A DNA stretch of 64,000 bases, taken from positions 9,734,001 to 9,798,000 of the forward strand of contig NC_058152.1 of assembly GCF_011075055.1 (NCBI RefSeq). The letters are read 5' to 3'. This DNA comes from Mangifera indica (taxonomy: Eukaryota > Streptophyta > Magnoliopsida > Sapindales > Anacardiaceae). Positions 61,921-64,000 of this stretch are shown piece after piece. Each line of letters begins with the position of its first letter. Within the stretch, counting starts at the first letter, position 1. Position numbers and translations under genes: made by a program. The notes beneath the pieces were generated by a model. That model saw nothing but the letters and a program-made list of their open reading frames with translations, made no database searches and was not told the DNA's origin.

Positions 61921-62824
61921 GGTAATAACCAATAGTTCGGATTTTAAAAACAATGCTAAAATTATAAAAATGACTCCTTATAAACGTATGAACAAAATCT
62001 AATTAAAACATGTTAGCACACCAGCAAAGTTTAGTAATAGAACTGTCTGCTGTAATTATCTCTCTTTCTTTCAATGAAAAAGTAAAAATATTGGGCAACC
62101 CAAGTTTCAATCCCGTGTTTGTAGGGTGAGGGATATCAGCTTTTCTGGAAGCCGTGTAATTAGAGAAAAATAAAAAGACTTAGAAATGGTATGTTAGTGG
62201 CATAGTAATTTGCGGGAAGTAGCTTTTGACAATGAGCATCTCTAGCTGCATTATTCTTCCAATTACTGCATGATCAATTTTCAAATTCAAATAAGAGAGA
62301 CAGTTCTACAAAGGTTAAGAAAATTGATCACTTCACAGACTTTTGAGCACAATATTATAATTCAAATTCAAAAATGTATTTTAATAAAATTATATACATC
62401 TAATTTCAATATCCAATTTGATACTTAAATGATACGTCTTTATAAGATTGAGTGATTTTGAATTAAAATAAAAGTCATTCATATAATAAAATATATTTTA
62501 GTATCTAATTAAATGTTCAAAACTAGGTGCAAATAATATTGCTCATTTGTTATACTTGAAATTTAGAATAATCTTTGTTTTTCAAAGCTGATATGAAAAT
62601 TGGAAAAAATGTGAAAAGAACTAGAAAAGGAGAAGAAGAAGAGAAGTCAGCATGCCACTAATTGGTATAATACTGAATGGTAATGGTCCTAATGGATGAC
62701 TACTTGACTTAGGAGACTTTTGATTAATTTTCATAGGTCTTAGAAATATGCATTCCAGGATCCTGTTTATTATTTAGCCCCAAATCGATTCACTACAATC
62801 AAAATTCATTTTTTTTACTTTAGA
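61921..62824 (+). promoter_or_regulatory. Upstream region of the partial lectin kinase at 62825
   Basis: No gene. From about 62100 it is homologous to the array promoter (cf. 610-1345) but well diverged. The W-box equivalent to 836 is changed (TTGATC near 62325), while that equivalent to 1227 is kept (TTGACT near 62704). A ten-codon upstream frame starts at 62748 and ends in TAG; its ATG corresponds to the in-frame upstream ATG of copies 1-3. Confidence 0.45.
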
Positions 62825-64000
62825 ATGCAGAGATTTCAATTTCTTTCAATCCATTCTATCTTCTTGTTCTTCTTATTTGCATCTTCTTGTGTTACGGCTC
62901 AACAAAGACAGTCTAATATAAGCCTGGGATCTTCTCTAAGACCAACCACAAACTCCTCATGGCTGTCAAGTTCTAAACTCTATGCCTTCGGATTTTACCC
63001 ACGAGGCAATGGCTATGCTTTTGGAATTTTCCTTGCCGGAATTCCTGAGAAAACTGTAGTGTGGACAGTGTACCGCGATGATCCACCAATCCCCAGCAAC
63101 GCTACCTTGCTGTTGAATACTGAAGGCAGGCTTGTCTTGCAATCAGCACAAAGCCAAGTTACTGATATTGCTAATCAGATTACTGGGTCTGCCTCTTCTG
63201 CTTCCATGCTCGACTCTGGAAACTTTGTGCTTTACAACTCTAGTGGGGAAATAATCTGGCAAAGTTTTGATTACCCAACTGACACTATTTTGCCAACTCA
63301 ACGTCTTTTGACAGGATATGAGTTGTTTTCAAGTGTTTCAGAAACAAATCCTTCCACAGGGAAATTCCGGCTTAAGATACACAGAGATGGGAACCTTATT
63401 CAGTACCCAACGCATACTGAAGACGCACCTGCATATGCCTATTGGTCGACTGGTACAGGGGGCCGAGGTGATCATGTGACGCTAAACCTTGATGTTAGTG
63501 GCCATCTTTACCTGCTTAACGCCAGTGGCTTCAATATATGGAGTATTACAGAAGGGTATCCAACAGGGGGAATACTTTATTTGATGAGAGTTGATTGGGA
63601 TGGGATATTAAGATTATATTCACACAATTTGAGACCAAATGGTACATGGTCTGCTCTGTGGGAATCTTCGAAAAACAAGTGTGATCCTAAGGGTCAGTGT
63701 GGCATTAACAGCTTTTGTTTTACAAATGATAAAAAAACCGACTGTAGCTGTCTTCCAGGATTTGCCTCTGTAAACCAAGGCAATTGGACATCCGGGTGTG
63801 AAAGAGATTTCATTCTAGAAAGTTGCAGCAATGGGCATGGACCTGTCAAAGTCAAGATTGAACAATTGGAGGATACTCTCTGGGAAGATGGCTCATACTT
63901 AGATCTGTCAGAAACAACCAAAGAAGACTGTCAACAAGCATGTTTGGAGGACTGCAATTGCGAAGCTGCACTCTTCAAGAGCAATGATCGCAAGTGCAGA
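62825..64000 (+). CDS. G-type lectin S-receptor-like kinase, diverged array-type copy, cut by the window end
   Basis: I translated this frame by hand: 392 codons, open to the last base. It starts MQRFQFLSIHSIFLFFLFAS (signal peptide), then bulb-lectin (VVWTVYRDDPP, WQSFDYPTDTILP), EGF-like cysteines (CDPKGQCGINSFC), and a PAN region (CSNGHGPVKVKIEQLEDTLW, DCQQACLEDCNCEAALFKS) at the window edge; transmembrane and kinase parts lie outside. It differs from copy 1 at 18 of the first 114 residues, so it is an older relative of the array genes, not a recent copy. Whether it stays intact downstream cannot be seen. Confidence 0.92.
   Translation, partial: MQRFQFLSIHSIFLFFLFASSCVTAQQRQSNISLGSSLRPTTNSSWLSSSKLYAFGFYPRGNGYAFGIFLAGIPEKTVVWTVYRDDPPIPSNATLLLNTEGRLVLQSAQSQVTDIANQITGSASSASMLDSGNFVLYNSSGEIIWQSFDYPTDTILPTQRLLTGYELFSSVSETNPSTGKFRLKIHRDGNLIQYPTHTEDAPAYAYWSTGTGGRGDHVTLNLDVSGHLYLLNASGFNIWSITEGYPTGGILYLMRVDWDGILRLYSHNLRPNGTWSALWESSKNKCDPKGQCGINSFCFTNDKKTDCSCLPGFASVNQGNWTSGCERDFILESCSNGHGPVKVKIEQLEDTLWEDGSYLDLSETTKEDCQQACLEDCNCEAALFKSNDRKCR

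Overview
This is plant nuclear DNA, almost certainly from a eudicot. It is AT-rich, carries spliced GT-AG genes, and holds plant-specific G-type (bulb-lectin/S-domain) receptor-like kinases and plant Ty1/copia and Ty3/gypsy LTR retrotransposons, one of them primed by initiator tRNA-Met. I cannot name the species from the sequence.

Layout. From 1 to about 41.1 kb lies a direct tandem array with a repeat unit of about 12.5-12.7 kb. Each unit carries, in order: (i) an intact intronless lectin receptor kinase on + (1346-3703, 14052-16409, 26532-28889; 785 aa each); (ii) a decayed second lectin-kinase copy on + (about 4440, 17146 and 29626); (iii) a small three-exon housekeeping-type gene on - encoding a DUF167/UPF0235 (YggU-like) protein (7197-8132, 19903-20838, and a third copy broken by a transposon); (iv) a long AT-rich tail, which in units 1 and 2 ends with a dead Ty1/copia pol fragment. 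In unit 3 a young, complete 5,248-bp Ty3/gypsy chromovirus (32998-38245, LTRs 365/365 bp with one mismatch, 5-bp target duplication) sits inside exon 2 of the DUF167 gene, and the tail contains a local inversion.

From 41.1 to 54 kb the paralogs are more divergent: a 5'-truncated lectin-kinase pseudogene with one in-frame stop and a catalytically dead kinase domain (41166-43107), a fourth DUF167 copy with no start codon and no exon 3 (46771-47156), a gypsy LTR remnant (about 48.1-49.6 kb), and one intact, clearly different lectin receptor kinase (50950-53358). From 53.5 to 61.9 kb lies a transposon graveyard: a copia reverse-transcriptase fragment on -, and a copia pol on + that was split by an old gypsy chromovirus on - (55885-61701, target duplication GAGAT). 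From 62.1 kb a further array-type promoter and lectin kinase begins; its frame is open to the window edge (62825-64000, 392 codons) and its first 114 residues differ from copy 1 at 18 positions.

How the parts relate. The intact kinases have signal peptide, B-lectin, EGF-like, PAN, one transmembrane segment and a non-RD kinase (HCD in the catalytic loop), the build of plasma-membrane receptors linked to plant immunity. The DUF167 gene looks like a passenger that is co-amplified with them. The most informative signal is the uneven divergence between units. Long blocks over the kinase are almost identical while neighbouring sequence in the same units differs by 1-3%, which points to recent partial duplication or gene conversion centred on the receptor gene (or, less interestingly, to assembly effects). 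I see no prokaryotic-type system, CRISPR array or RNA gene.
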